A DNA stretch of 49,287 nucleotides from Acidobacteria bacterium 13_1_40CM_65_14 (GTDB lineage: Bacteria > Acidobacteriota > Vicinamibacteria > Vicinamibacterales > CAVVIG01). The stretch covers positions 1 to 49,287 of the forward strand of contig MNEX01000101.1 in NCBI GenBank assembly GCA_001917905.1, written 5' to 3'. Positions 28,387 through 36,903 of this stretch are shown here, piece after piece. Numbering within the stretch: position 1 is the stretch's first letter; the number at the start of each line of letters is the position of its first letter. Below the pieces are notes generated by a model. That model was not told the DNA's origin, ran no database searches, and saw only the letters and a program-made list of their open reading frames with translations. The translations under genes were made by a program, and so were the position numbers.

Positions 28387-29381
28387 CTCGTGCGCGCGTC
28401 GTGTCAGGCATGCGTCCGACGGGACGGCTGCATCTGGGCCATTTGGTCGGCGCGCTCGGCAACTGGGTGCCGCTGCAGGATCAGTACGACTGCTTCTACT
28501 TCGTCGCCGACTGGCATGCGCTGACGAGCGACTTCGCCGACACGAGTCAGCTGACGTCGTACACGTACGAGAACGTGGCCGACTGGATTGGCGCCGGACT
28601 GGATCCCGAGCGGAGCACGTTCTTCGTGCAGTCGCTCGTGCCCGAGCACGCCGAGTTGTATCTGCTGTTGTCGATGGTCGTGCCGGTCCCGTGGCTCGAG
28701 CGCGTGCCGACGTACAAGGAACAGCAGGAGAACCTGAAGGACAAGGACCTGTCGTCGATCGGGTTTCTCGGCTATCCGCTCCTGCAGACGGCCGACGTCA
28801 CGATGTACGATGCGCGCTTCGTGCCAGTCGGCGCCGATCAGGTGGCGCATCTCGAGCTCGGGCGTGAAGTCGTGCGCCGCTTCAACAATTTTTTCGGCGA
28901 TGTCCTCGTCGAACCGGAGCCGATGCTCACGAAGTTCGAACGGCTCCCCGGCCTCGACGGCGATAAGAAGATGAGCAAGAGCCTCGGTAACACCATTCAT
29001 CTGTCCGACACGGCCGGCGAGGTCAAGAAGAAGGTGATGCGGATGTACACGGATCCCAAGCGCGTGCGGGCTGACATCCCAGGCACGGTCGAAGGAAATC
29101 CGGTATTCACGTATCACGACGCGTTCAACCCGAACACAGAGGAAGTCGAGGATCTCAAGACGCGCTACCGCGCCGGCCAGGTGGGCGACGTCGAGGTGAA
29201 GACGAAACTCGCCACTGCGCTCAACGCGCGCCTCGATCCGATCCGCGAGCGTCGCGCCGCCATCCTGGCGAAGCCCGATCAGCTGAAGGAAATTCTGTTC
29301 GACGGATCCAAGCGGGCGCGCGCCGAGGCGCAGAAGACGATGGCGCGCGTGCGTGATGCGGTGAAGATTACGTACCGATAG
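28383..29381 (+). CDS. trpS: tryptophanyl-tRNA synthetase
   Basis: 332 residues from GTG 28383 (GTGA overlap with the M50 stop); TTG 28374 is the alternative. Class I synthetase with 'GMRPTGRLHLGHLVGAL' (HIGH-type), 'YFVADWHALTS', 'FLGYPLLQTADVTMY', 'VPVGADQVAHLELGREV' and 'KKMSKSLGN' (KMSKS). Charges tRNA-Trp. Normal length for the family. Confidence 0.96.
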   Translation: MTRARVVSGMRPTGRLHLGHLVGALGNWVPLQDQYDCFYFVADWHALTSDFADTSQLTSYTYENVADWIGAGLDPERSTFFVQSLVPEHAELYLLLSMVVPVPWLERVPTYKEQQENLKDKDLSSIGFLGYPLLQTADVTMYDARFVPVGADQVAHLELGREVVRRFNNFFGDVLVEPEPMLTKFERLPGLDGDKKMSKSLGNTIHLSDTAGEVKKKVMRMYTDPKRVRADIPGTVEGNPVFTYHDAFNPNTEEVEDLKTRYRAGQVGDVEVKTKLATALNARLDPIRERRAAILAKPDQLKEILFDGSKRARAEAQKTMARVRDAVKITYR

Positions 29382-29400
29382 AACTGACGCAGATGCTTTC

Positions 29401-29488
29401 AACACAAAGGACACAAAGGACACAAAGGAAAAACAATTTGCGGTCTTTCATGCATATCCTTTGTGTCCTTCGTGTCCTTCGTGTTCAC
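29401..29488. repeat. family B hairpin (GGACACAAA units) between trpS and scpA
   Basis: Left AACACAAAGGACACAAAGGA and on; right TCCTTTGTGTCCTTCGTGTC to TTCGTGTT. About 30 bases per arm, nearly perfect. Confidence 0.75.
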
Positions 29489-29511
29489 GCAGCGGTCGTC
29501 GGGGCACAGTG

Positions 29512-30315
29512 ATGGATCAAGCCCACGACTTCGAATCCGCCCCTGACGCATTTCCGGTCAAGCTCGAAAACTTCGAGGGGCCGCTCGATTTGCTGCTTCA
29601 CCTCATCAAGAAGCACGAGGTGAACATCCACGACATCCCCATCGCCCTCATCACTGCGCAATACCTGGCGGCGATCGAGCTGATGCAGGAGCTGAATCTC
29701 GACATCGCGGGCGAGTTTCTCCTGATGGCGGCGACGCTCATTCACATCAAGTCGAAGATGCTGCTGCCGCGTCCCGAAACCGCGGCGGGCGTCGAAGGCG
29801 AAGCAGAAGATCCACGCGACGCGCTCGTTCGGCGTCTGCTGGAGCATCAAAAGTTCAAAGCCGCCGGCGCGCTGCTGCACGAGCGCGAGCAGGTGCGCGC
29901 GGCACAGTGGCTGCGGCCCGACGAGCGCATCGCCGACATCGCCGGCGACGGCTACGAGCCGGAGCTGGAGGTCGATCTCTTCAGCCTGCTGTCGGCGTTT
30001 CAGGCGGTCGTGGAGCGCGCGAAGCAGCGGCCGAAGATTCTGCTCCCAGCGGAGCAGATCTCGGTCGAGACACGGATCGACGATCTGCTTGCGCGTCTCT
30101 CGGAAACCGAAGCGTGCGGGTTTGAGGATCTGTTCGCCGACGTCCAGGATCGCGCCGGCCTCATCGTGACGTTCCTGGCGCTGCTCGAGATGATTCGGCT
30201 CCAACTCGTGCGCGTGTTCCAATCGGGCAGCTTCGGACCGATTCGCGTCTACAAGCGCGCGCGGCCGGCCGATGCGCCGCATCCGATAGGCGATCCGGAG
30301 ACACATCGTGGCTGA
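29512..30315 (+). CDS. scpA: segregation and condensation protein A (kleisin)
   Basis: 267 residues from ATG 29512. Kleisin subunit that bridges SMC heads. Visible: 'FPVKLENFEGPLDLLLHLIKKHEV', 'NIHDIPIALITAQYL', 'GEFLLMAATLIHIKSKMLLP', and a C-terminal winged helix near 'VTFLALLEMIRLQLVRVFQ'. Overlaps scpB by 8 bases. No smc gene in the window. Confidence 0.95.
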   Translation: MDQAHDFESAPDAFPVKLENFEGPLDLLLHLIKKHEVNIHDIPIALITAQYLAAIELMQELNLDIAGEFLLMAATLIHIKSKMLLPRPETAAGVEGEAEDPRDALVRRLLEHQKFKAAGALLHEREQVRAAQWLRPDERIADIAGDGYEPELEVDLFSLLSAFQAVVERAKQRPKILLPAEQISVETRIDDLLARLSETEACGFEDLFADVQDRAGLIVTFLALLEMIRLQLVRVFQSGSFGPIRVYKRARPADAPHPIGDPETHRG

Positions 30316-30961
30316 AGAACCGACTGTTCGAGACGCGCAGCGCGCCAGCGCGGAGCTGAAATCGATCTTGGAGGCCCTGATCTTCGCCTCGCCCGAGCCG
30401 CTGACGCCGAAGGCGATGTTCAAGCTGCTCGACACCGAGCCGAAGGAAGACGTGCAGGCGGCGCTGGCCGAGTTGAAACAGGACTACGATCGGCCCGGCG
30501 GCCTGCAGTTGGTCGAAGTCGCCGGTGGCTATCAGATCGTCACGCGCTCGGATCTGCATGACTGGGTTCGAAAGCTGTTCCACGAGCGCTCGACGCAGAG
30601 ACTCACGGTGCAGGCGCTCGAGACGCTCGCGGTCATCGCCTACAAACAACCGATCACGGCGCTCGAGGTCACCGAAATCCGCGGCGTCAACACGGCAGGC
30701 GTGCTGAACACCTTGCTCGAGCGCGGGCTGATCAAGATCGTCGGACGCAAGCAGGTGGTCGGCCGGCCGTTCCTCTACGCGACGACCCGGGAATTCCTGA
30801 TCCGGTTCGGGCTGAACGATCTCAACGATCTGCCAAAGGTCGAGGACATGGCGGAGGCGCTGGGCCTCGACGTGCCGATTCTCGTGGAGCAGCCGACGCG
30901 CGAAGAGGATCTGCCGCTCGCGGAGCCCGAGGTCGAGGAGCCCGGTGGGTCGATACACTGA
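30308..30961 (+). CDS. scpB: segregation and condensation protein B
   Basis: 217 residues from GTG 30308. Partner of ScpA in the SMC complex; tandem winged-helix domains with 'ILEALIFASPEPLT', 'GGYQIVTRSDLHDW', 'LSV'-type helix as 'TVQALETLAVIAYKQPITALEV', 'IRGVNTAGVLNTLLERGLI' and 'GRPFLYATTREFLIRFGL'. Acidic tail. The gene ends 23 bases before the convergent rluB, with a hairpin between. Confidence 0.95.
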   Translation: MAEEPTVRDAQRASAELKSILEALIFASPEPLTPKAMFKLLDTEPKEDVQAALAELKQDYDRPGGLQLVEVAGGYQIVTRSDLHDWVRKLFHERSTQRLTVQALETLAVIAYKQPITALEVTEIRGVNTAGVLNTLLERGLIKIVGRKQVVGRPFLYATTREFLIRFGLNDLNDLPKVEDMAEALGLDVPILVEQPTREEDLPLAEPEVEEPGGSIH

Positions 30962-30964
30962 GCC

Positions 30965-31028
30965 AACACAAAGGACACAAAGGTCAGGACCGTAGACGTT
31001 TTCCTTTGTGTCCTTCGTGTCCTTTGTG
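30965..31028. repeat. family B hairpin (GGACACAAA units) between scpB and rluB
   Basis: Left CAACACAAAGGACACAAAGG, right CCTTTGTGTCCTTCGTGTCC TTTGTG. Its right arm is translated as the C-terminus of the rluB product. Position suits a bidirectional terminator. Confidence 0.7.
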
Positions 31029-31757
31029 ATGATTCAGCGCGGCTGACTTGCGCAGTCGGTCGACTTCATCGTCGGTCAGCTCTCGCCACTGACCGACCTT
31101 CAGCTTCGCATCCCTCAATGGGCCGATGGCGACGCGTTTCAGGTGCCTCACGGGGTGGCCGATGGCGTCGCACATGTTCCGCACTTGACGGTTGCGGCCC
31201 TCACGGATCGTGATCGCGATCGTTGCTTCACTCGCATCGCGTCCATGCGGGAGGAGCCTGACGTCGGCGGACTGCGTGCGCCGGCCGTCGACGACGATGC
31301 CCCGGCCGAGGCGATTGAGATCGTGGGCGTCTGGGACGCCGAGCACGCGCGCCTCGTAGACGCGCGCGACGCCGTGGCGCGGATGCGTCAGGCGCGCCGC
31401 GAGATCGCCGTCGTTGGTCAGCAGCAGCAAGCCTTCCGAGTCGAAGTCGAGTCGTCCGACCGGATAGACGTACTCCCGCACGCCGCGCAACAGGTCGATC
31501 ACCGTCGGACGCCGCTGGGGATCCGATCGCGTCGTCACGTACCCGCGTGGCTTGTTCAGGAGCAGATAGCGATGGCGCTCGACGACCTTGACGCGGCGTC
31601 CGTCGACGCGGATGTCGTCGTGTGCCGGGTCGGCCTTCGTGCCGAGCTCGCGCACGGTGACGCCGTTCACGGTCACGCGGCCGTCGAGCATCAGCTGTTC
31701 GCTCGCGCGGCGGGAGGCGATACCGGCCTGGGAGAGAATTTTCTGCAATCGCTCCAC
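30984..31757 (-). CDS. rRNA pseudouridine synthase (RluB/RsuA family)
   Basis: 257 residues from GTG 31757. N-terminal S4 domain ('MERLQKILSQAGIASRRASEQLM'), then the catalytic domain with Asp in 'YPVGRLDFDSEGLLLLTNDG', 'KPRGYVTTRSD' and 'ITIREGRNRQVRNMCDAIGHPV'. Isomerises a uridine in 23S or 16S rRNA; RluB (23S 2605) is likely given the linkage to scpAB seen in many bacteria. The last residues 'NHHKGHEGHKGKRLRS' are encoded by hairpin repeat DNA. TAGGCT 7 bases before the start suggests a leaderless transcript. Confidence 0.93.
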   Translation of the reverse strand: MERLQKILSQAGIASRRASEQLMLDGRVTVNGVTVRELGTKADPAHDDIRVDGRRVKVVERHRYLLLNKPRGYVTTRSDPQRRPTVIDLLRGVREYVYPVGRLDFDSEGLLLLTNDGDLAARLTHPRHGVARVYEARVLGVPDAHDLNRLGRGIVVDGRRTQSADVRLLPHGRDASEATIAITIREGRNRQVRNMCDAIGHPVRHLKRVAIGPLRDAKLKVGQWRELTDDEVDRLRKSAALNHHKGHEGHKGKRLRS

Positions 31758-31770
31758 TGCTTACAGCCTA

Positions 31771-31870
31771 GCCACGAAAGCACGAAAGCACGAAAACACG
31801 AAAAAGACGAAAGGCTCGGGTCTCATCTTCGGTGTTTCGTGGTTTTCGTGGTTTCGGGTTTCGTGGTTCG
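31771..31870. repeat. family B hairpin (CACGAAA units)
   Basis: Left CCACGAAAGCACGAAAGCAC and on; right GTTTCGTGGTTTTCGTGGTT and on. Between the hydrolase stop and the rluB start (same strand). Same word as 37414-37575. Confidence 0.7.
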
Positions 31871-31873
31871 TCA

Positions 31874-33067
31874 CTATCTCCAAAGCAAATCTCCCCAGAA
31901 TCCCGCGAGCTGCAACACGTCCCCGAGGTGCGGCGGGCGATCCGCTTCGGCGTGCGAGATGAGACCGCTCAGCAGCATCCGGACGCGCGCATGTCCGCGC
32001 AGATCCTCCGCGAGGTACTCGGACTCGATCGACGGGATCACGTTGTCGTCCATGCCGTGCAGCAGGAAGATTGGAACGGACGGCTTCGGCGACTTCGACA
32101 CCGACAGCGCCGGATCGCCGCCGTAGTAGCTGACGAATGGCAACAGTCGCGCGCCGAGATGCACGACGTCGCGATCGTTGACGTAGCGGAGCAGCGTCGC
32201 GGACGGCTCGGGCATCCGCTTCGCCGTGTCCCGAATCGCGGCGAACTCGCGCGCCGCCTGCTCCTTGTCCACGTTGCTGTCGAGCGCCGACGCGAGCAGA
32301 AAGCGGCGCACCGCGGTGCGGAGCGGCTCGACCTGCGCGCGCGGCACGACGCGCTCGGCGACGCCGAGCAGAATGACGGCGACGCCGTAGTCGTGCGGCG
32401 CTCTCACGTACGGCTGATCCGCCGGTCGTCCCAACTGTTGCGGCGGATAGGGCTCGCTGCCCGTGCAGAGATATCGCAGGACGCGCGGCAGATCGTCATG
32501 GCCGCCGAACGCGAACACCGACGTCACGCGATTCGCGATCGAGGGGCGCGTGGCAGCCACGATCGACAGGCCGCCGCTGAAGCTGATGCCCATCAGGGCG
32601 ACCTTCTGGTTCGGCGCCAGCCCCGACTCAGTCGCCAACCAGGCCGCCGATCGCTCGATCGTGTCGGTGATCGCCGGCGTGATCTCGAACCGCGACAGCT
32701 CTGGGATGTCGGGCGTGACGATGACGACGCCGCTGGCCGAGAGGGCGCGGGCGAGCCGCGCGAGCCGCGGCTCGCCCGTGCCGGAGGGATGCAGGCCCGA
32801 GGTGAGCAGCGCGGCTCGCCGGTGCGATCCGGCCGGTTCGTACACGCGCACACGCAACGGCCCGCGCGGCGTCGGAATCGAGACGTCGTGTTCCCGTTCC
32901 GCCTTCGTATCGAAATCCGCCACGCGCCGCGCCGTGCCCTGCATGTCGGCCGCGCGAATCACGAACGACAGACCATGGATGTAGGGAAGCGCGACGAACG
33001 AGCCGGCCACGATCGCGACGAGAAAAACGACGGCGAAGACGCCGCGGCGGCGCATCACAAGGCGCAT
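31874..33067 (-). CDS. membrane-anchored alpha/beta hydrolase
   Basis: 397 residues with an N-terminal anchor ('GVFAVVFLVAIVAGSFVALP'). Alpha/beta hydrolase elements: nucleophile Ser in 'ALMGISFSGGLSIV', acid in 'FLLHGMDDNVIPS', His in 'LISHAEAD'. Catalytic domain faces the periplasm if the anchor is uncleaved. Substrate unknown; dienelactone-hydrolase or acyl-esterase-like. It diverges from cmk. Confidence 0.75.
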   Translation of the reverse strand: MRLVMRRRGVFAVVFLVAIVAGSFVALPYIHGLSFVIRAADMQGTARRVADFDTKAEREHDVSIPTPRGPLRVRVYEPAGSHRRAALLTSGLHPSGTGEPRLARLARALSASGVVIVTPDIPELSRFEITPAITDTIERSAAWLATESGLAPNQKVALMGISFSGGLSIVAATRPSIANRVTSVFAFGGHDDLPRVLRYLCTGSEPYPPQQLGRPADQPYVRAPHDYGVAVILLGVAERVVPRAQVEPLRTAVRRFLLASALDSNVDKEQAAREFAAIRDTAKRMPEPSATLLRYVNDRDVVHLGARLLPFVSYYGGDPALSVSKSPKPSVPIFLLHGMDDNVIPSIESEYLAEDLRGHARVRMLLSGLISHAEADRPPHLGDVLQLAGFWGDLLWR

Positions 33068-33082
33068 GGTACACTGCGACGC

Positions 33083-33177
33083 CGGGCTGGATGGGCAGGA
33101 TGGGCAGGAAAGGCAGGAGGATGAAACGCATCGTCGCCGGTCCCGCCCTTCCTGCCGTTCCTGCCTCTCCTGCCCTC
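33083..33177. repeat. family B hairpin (GGGCAGGA units) upstream of cmk
   Basis: Left GGCTGGATGGGCAGGATGGG and on; right CCCTTCCTGCCGTTCCTGCC TCTCCTGCC. The right arm ends one base before the cmk ATG, so the start codon sits at the foot of the stem. Confidence 0.7.
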
Positions 33178-33834
33178 ATGCGTAAGCTCGTAATCGCCAT
33201 CGACGGTCCGTCCGGCGCCGGAAAGGGGACCGTGGCCCGCGCGATCGCGGCGGAGCTCGGCTACCGTCACGTCGACAGCGGCGCCATGTACCGCGCCGTC
33301 GGCTGGAAAGCCATCCGCGACGGCGTGCCGCTCGACCATGACCAGGCGGTTGCGGCGCTCGCTTCGCGGTCGCCCATCCACGTAACCGATGAGGCCGTGA
33401 CGATCGACGGCTATGACGTGACGCGCGCGATTCGGACGCCAGAGATCGATCGCGCGGCGGCGGCGGTCGCCAGGCTGCCGAGCGTCCGCGCGGTGCTCGT
33501 CGATCGGCAGCGTGAATTCGGCGCGGACGGCGGGATTGTGATGGAAGGACGTGACATCGGCACCGTCGTCTTCCCCAATGCCGACGTGAAGGTCTATCTC
33601 GACGCGTCACCCGAAGAGCGCGCACGCCGGCGTGCCAGCGATCCCGCGCACACGGGTGGACCGTCGGCGGTGTCCGACGTCGTCACGCTGCTGACCGCGC
33701 GCGACGAGCTCGATCGCACGCGCAAAGCGTCGCCGCTCTATGCGGCGCCCGATGCGGTCGTCGTCGATACGACCGGGAAATCGGTCGATGAGGTCGTGCG
33801 CGATGTGCTGGAAGTCGTTCGCGCGAAGGTGTAG
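33178..33834 (+). CDS. cmk: cytidylate kinase
   Basis: 218 residues from ATG 33178; the upstream part of the track ORF is hairpin DNA. Phosphorylates CMP/dCMP. P-loop 'IAIDGPSGAGKGTVARAIA', 'YRHVDSGAMYRAVGWKA', 'VMEGRDIGTVVFPNADVKVYLDA' and 'ERARRR'. cmk next to rpsA and an HU gene is a conserved arrangement, here with one reversed gene between. The stop TAG lies in the GTAG head of a repeat. Confidence 0.96.
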   Translation: MRKLVIAIDGPSGAGKGTVARAIAAELGYRHVDSGAMYRAVGWKAIRDGVPLDHDQAVAALASRSPIHVTDEAVTIDGYDVTRAIRTPEIDRAAAAVARLPSVRAVLVDRQREFGADGGIVMEGRDIGTVVFPNADVKVYLDASPEERARRRASDPAHTGGPSAVSDVVTLLTARDELDRTRKASPLYAAPDAVVVDTTGKSVDEVVRDVLEVVRAKV

Positions 33835-33933
33835 GGGCGGACCCGCGTGCCTGCCCTGAGCGCTCGTCCGTCGACAGGCTCGGGACGAGCGTCGAAGGGT
33901 CCGCCCCGGGCCGACACATGGGTCGGCCCCTAC
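33831..33933. repeat. family C composite with GTAG heads at both ends
   Basis: Starts GTAGGGGCGGACCC and ends GGGTCGGCCCCTAC (GTAG on the other strand). Nested stems: GGGGCGGACCC/GGGTCCGCCCC, GCTCGTCC/GGACGAGC, and GGGCCGAC/GTCGGCCC. Each GTAG provides the stop codon of one of the two convergent genes. BIME-like. Confidence 0.7.
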
Positions 33934-34484
33934 TTCCGATCTTTGTAGTCCTCCGAGGAAGCCGGGTCGAGCTCCCACCGGTGTTTGTCGCGCTCGATCA
34001 CCTTCTCGCTGGCTTTGAGCGGCTCGTTGTCGTCGTACTCCAGGCCGAGCGCCTTGCCGATGTCGTCGACGATGTCCTGATCGGGCGTCGGGTTGTCGCC
34101 GCCGGGCGCTTCTTCGCCGGTGAAGTACGCATCCTCGAGATCGACGTCGACGTCGCCGCCCGTGATCTCCGGCGACATGTTCCGGTGTTCGAGCTGGTGC
34201 TCAGCCATTTCAGCTCGTCCCGACCGCGCGGCCGAACTGTGCCGGTCCATGTTGAGCGACGAAGGCGGCGTCTGGACCGTTTCGTCGAGCGTGCGCCGAA
34301 CCCGGTCGAGGCGAGGTGTTTTCCGGGTCGCCGTCTTTTTGGCGGACCGCTTGGGCGCGGCTGCACGCTTTGTTCGAGCGCTCCTCGTCGGGCGTTTAGC
34401 CGAACGCTGTGCGGCCGCACGTTTCTTGCCTCTGGCAGCCGGTTTCGCTCGCCGTACTCGCTGTCCGGCTTTGCGTTTGGCCAT
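33930..34484 (-). CDS. DUF6335-like protein with histone H1-like basic N-terminus
   Basis: 184 residues. The first ~60 are Lys/Arg/Ala-rich ('KPAARGKKRAAAQRSAKR'), like bacterial histone H1 tails and probably nucleic-acid binding. The second half is acidic and matches a small uncharacterised family: 'EITGGDVDVDLEDAYFTGEE', 'GGDNPTPDQDIVDDIGKALG' and 'EKVIERDKHRWELDP'. I recall this as DUF6335, mostly of cyanobacteria and acidobacteria, of unknown function. The fusion of basic tail and acidic domain is notable. Confidence 0.7.
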   Translation of the reverse strand: MAKRKAGQRVRRAKPAARGKKRAAAQRSAKRPTRSARTKRAAAPKRSAKKTATRKTPRLDRVRRTLDETVQTPPSSLNMDRHSSAARSGRAEMAEHQLEHRNMSPEITGGDVDVDLEDAYFTGEEAPGGDNPTPDQDIVDDIGKALGLEYDDNEPLKASEKVIERDKHRWELDPASSEDYKDRK

Positions 34485-34624
34485 CGTTGCCGTCCTTTCG
34501 AACCTTGACAGTTTGCCGATAAGTGTCGTACTCTCTGTTGCTTATCGGAATTCAGGAATACCTTGCGGGGGCCGGCACCCGCTCACCAATACCGGTAATT
34601 GATCGACAGGAGGACGCGCAAGGC

Positions 34625-36427
34625 ATGGCGAACGTTGAAGACGAGAACCCCCCCGGTCCACATCCAGCCCGCGGAACGGGCGCGGCAACAGTGGACCGCG
34701 ACGCCCGCGGAGATCGCGGCGGACTCAAAGCCCGGCCGCGTGAAGACGACGAGCAGATTGATCCGGAAGAATACGCGAAACTGCTCGATTCCTACGATAG
34801 CAGCTTCCGGAACATCGCGGAAGGCGAGGTCGTCAAGGGCACGGTTCTCAAAGTCACCCCCTCAGAAGTGATCGTCGACGTCGGCTACAAGTCCGAAGGC
34901 ATCATCCAGGTCGACGAATTCCTCGACGAAAACGGCGAAGTCACTGTCCAGCCCGGCGACATCGTCGACGTGCTGCTCGAGCGCACGGAAGATCGCGAAG
35001 GCTACGTCGTCCTCTCGCGCGAAAAAGCCGAGAAGATGAAAATCTGGGACGAGGTCGAGAAGGCCTATGCGGAACGCAAGGTCGTCATTGGCCGCGTCAT
35101 CGAGCGGATCAAGGGCGGGCTCGCCGTCGACATCGGCGTGCGCGCGTTCCTGCCCGGATCGCAGATCGACGTGCGTCCCGTGAGAAACCTCGACGCGCTG
35201 CGCGGACAAGAGCTGCGCATGCGCGTCATCAAAGTGAACAAGAAGCGCGGCAACATCGTGCTGTCGCGCAAGGCGCTCCTCGAAGAGGAGAACGCCGAGA
35301 AGAAGAAGCACACGCTCGAGACGCTCGCCGAAGGCAAGGTGCTCAAGGGCGTCGTCAAGAACATCACCGACTACGGCGCGTTCATCGATCTGGGCGGTAT
35401 CGACGGCCTGCTGCACATCACCGACATGTCGTGGGGCCGCGTCGGCCACCCGTCCGAGCTCTTCAAGGTGAACGACGAGATCGACGTCATCGTGCTCAAG
35501 TACGATCCGGCGACCGAGCGCGTCTCGCTCGGCCACAAGCAGCTGATTACCGATCCCTGGGCGAACGTGATGGATCGGTATCCGGTCGGCGCGCGCATGT
35601 CGGGCAAAGTCGTCAGCCTCACCGACTACGGTGCGTTCGTGGAGCTCGAAGCGGGCGTCGAAGGGCTCATCCACGTCAGCGAGATGTCGTGGAGCAAGCG
35701 CGTCAAGCACCCCTCGAAGATCCTCAACGTCGGCGACAACGTCGACGCGATGGTGCTGGGCGTCGATCCGACGGCGCGGCGCATCTCGCTCGGCTTGAAG
35801 CAAGTCGAGAGCAATCCGTGGCACGACCTCGCCGACAAGTATCCGGTCGGATCGAAAATCAACGGCAAGGTGCGCAATCTCACCGAGTTCGGCGCGTTCG
35901 TCGAAGTGGAAGAGGAGATCGACGGCCTCATTCACATCTCCGACATGTCGTGGAGCAAGCGGATCAAGCATCCGTCCGAGGTGCTGAAGAAAGGCGATGT
36001 CGTCGAGGCGATGGTGTTGAACATCGACGCCGAGAATCAGCGCCTGTCGCTCGGTCTGAAGCAGCTCGCCACGGATATCTGGGACGACTTCTTCTCGCGG
36101 CACCACGTCGGCGACACGGTCGAAGGCAAGGTCGTCCGGATGACGAACTTCGGCGCGTTCGTGGAGCTCGACGAGGGGATCGAGGGCCTCATCCACGTGT
36201 CCGAGTTCGACGAGTCGCATCAGCAGGGCAAGTCGGCGGAGAAGATCGAGCTGAACGTCGGCGAAACGTACCCGATGAAGATCATCAAGCTCGCGCCGGC
36301 CGAACGGAAGATCGGACTCTCGATTCGCGCGCTCAAGTCGGATGAATTCCGCGCCGACTGGGAGGCGTATCAGGAGAGCGCGGGCGACGGCACCGCGACG
36401 CTCGGCGAGCACTTTCGGAACCGGTAA
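34625..36427 (+). CDS. rpsA: 30S ribosomal protein S1
   Basis: 600 residues from ATG 34625, AGGAGG 11 bases upstream. Six S1 (OB-fold) repeats, the last four very similar: 'GKVVSLTDYGAFVELEAGVEGLIHVSEMSWSK'-type blocks, seen as 'VKNITDYGAFIDLGG', 'VRNLTEFGAFVEVEEE' and 'VRMTNFGAFVELDEG'. S1 binds mRNA leaders and brings them to the 30S subunit. An acidic, disordered N-terminal extension of ~45 residues precedes the first repeat. Confidence 0.96.
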   Translation: MANVEDENPPGPHPARGTGAATVDRDARGDRGGLKARPREDDEQIDPEEYAKLLDSYDSSFRNIAEGEVVKGTVLKVTPSEVIVDVGYKSEGIIQVDEFLDENGEVTVQPGDIVDVLLERTEDREGYVVLSREKAEKMKIWDEVEKAYAERKVVIGRVIERIKGGLAVDIGVRAFLPGSQIDVRPVRNLDALRGQELRMRVIKVNKKRGNIVLSRKALLEEENAEKKKHTLETLAEGKVLKGVVKNITDYGAFIDLGGIDGLLHITDMSWGRVGHPSELFKVNDEIDVIVLKYDPATERVSLGHKQLITDPWANVMDRYPVGARMSGKVVSLTDYGAFVELEAGVEGLIHVSEMSWSKRVKHPSKILNVGDNVDAMVLGVDPTARRISLGLKQVESNPWHDLADKYPVGSKINGKVRNLTEFGAFVEVEEEIDGLIHISDMSWSKRIKHPSEVLKKGDVVEAMVLNIDAENQRLSLGLKQLATDIWDDFFSRHHVGDTVEGKVVRMTNFGAFVELDEGIEGLIHVSEFDESHQQGKSAEKIELNVGETYPMKIIKLAPAERKIGLSIRALKSDEFRADWEAYQESAGDGTATLGEHFRNR

Positions 36428-36457
36428 TCGGTAAGGGCTGACAGGGCTGGGGGCAGC

Positions 36458-36814
36458 ATGACGAACGGCAGCATGACGAAGGCGGAGCTGGTCGAGGAAG
36501 TATCGCGCGTCTCGGACCTGACGAAGAAACACTCCGAAGTCATCGTCGACACGGTGTTCAAGAGCATCATCGACGCGCTGCATCGCGGCGAGAAGATCGA
36601 GCTCCGCGGGTTCGGCAGCTTCCGGCTCCGAAAGCGCGAGCCGCGCAAGGGCCGCAACCCGAAGACCGGCGACAAGGTCGACGTGCCGCCGAAGAAGGTG
36701 CCGTACTTCAAGCCCGGCAAAGAGCTGAAAGAGCTGATCAACAAGGAACCGGCGCCGCCCGCCAACGCGCCGGCTGGAGAAACGAACGCGCCGCCGGACG
36801 CGATGGCGGTCTGA
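36458..36814 (+). CDS. HU/IHF family DNA-binding protein
   Basis: 118 residues from ATG 36458 with GGGGG upstream; ATG 36473 ('MTKAELVEEV') is an alternative. Typical HU/IHF fold: 'DLTKKHSEVIVDTVFKSII', 'GEKIELRGFGSFRLRKREPR', 'GRNPKTGDKVDVPPKKVPYFKPGKELKE'. Bends DNA in the nucleoid. A Pro/Ala-rich tail of ~20 residues is extra. Position right after rpsA matches the ihfB neighbourhood of other bacteria, so IHF-beta-like is possible. Confidence 0.92.
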   Translation: MTNGSMTKAELVEEVSRVSDLTKKHSEVIVDTVFKSIIDALHRGEKIELRGFGSFRLRKREPRKGRNPKTGDKVDVPPKKVPYFKPGKELKELINKEPAPPANAPAGETNAPPDAMAV

Positions 36815-36816
36815 GA

Positions 36817-36903
36817 AAGTCTGAAGCTTGAAGTCTGAAGTCTGAAGAAGTTGAGGTTTGGAACCAGGCACGTCAGACTTCAGACTTCGTACTTCAAACT
36901 TTC
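36817..36903. repeat. family B hairpin (CTGAAGTCTGAAG units)
   Basis: Left AAGTCTGAAGCTTGAAGTCT and on; right GTCAGACTTCAGACTTCGTA and on, ending at the ATG of the HIT gene. Confidence 0.7.

Noticed and set aside
34862-36871. 669-residue minus-strand ORF opposite rpsA
   Set aside because: Antisense of the S1 repeats; no homology signature.
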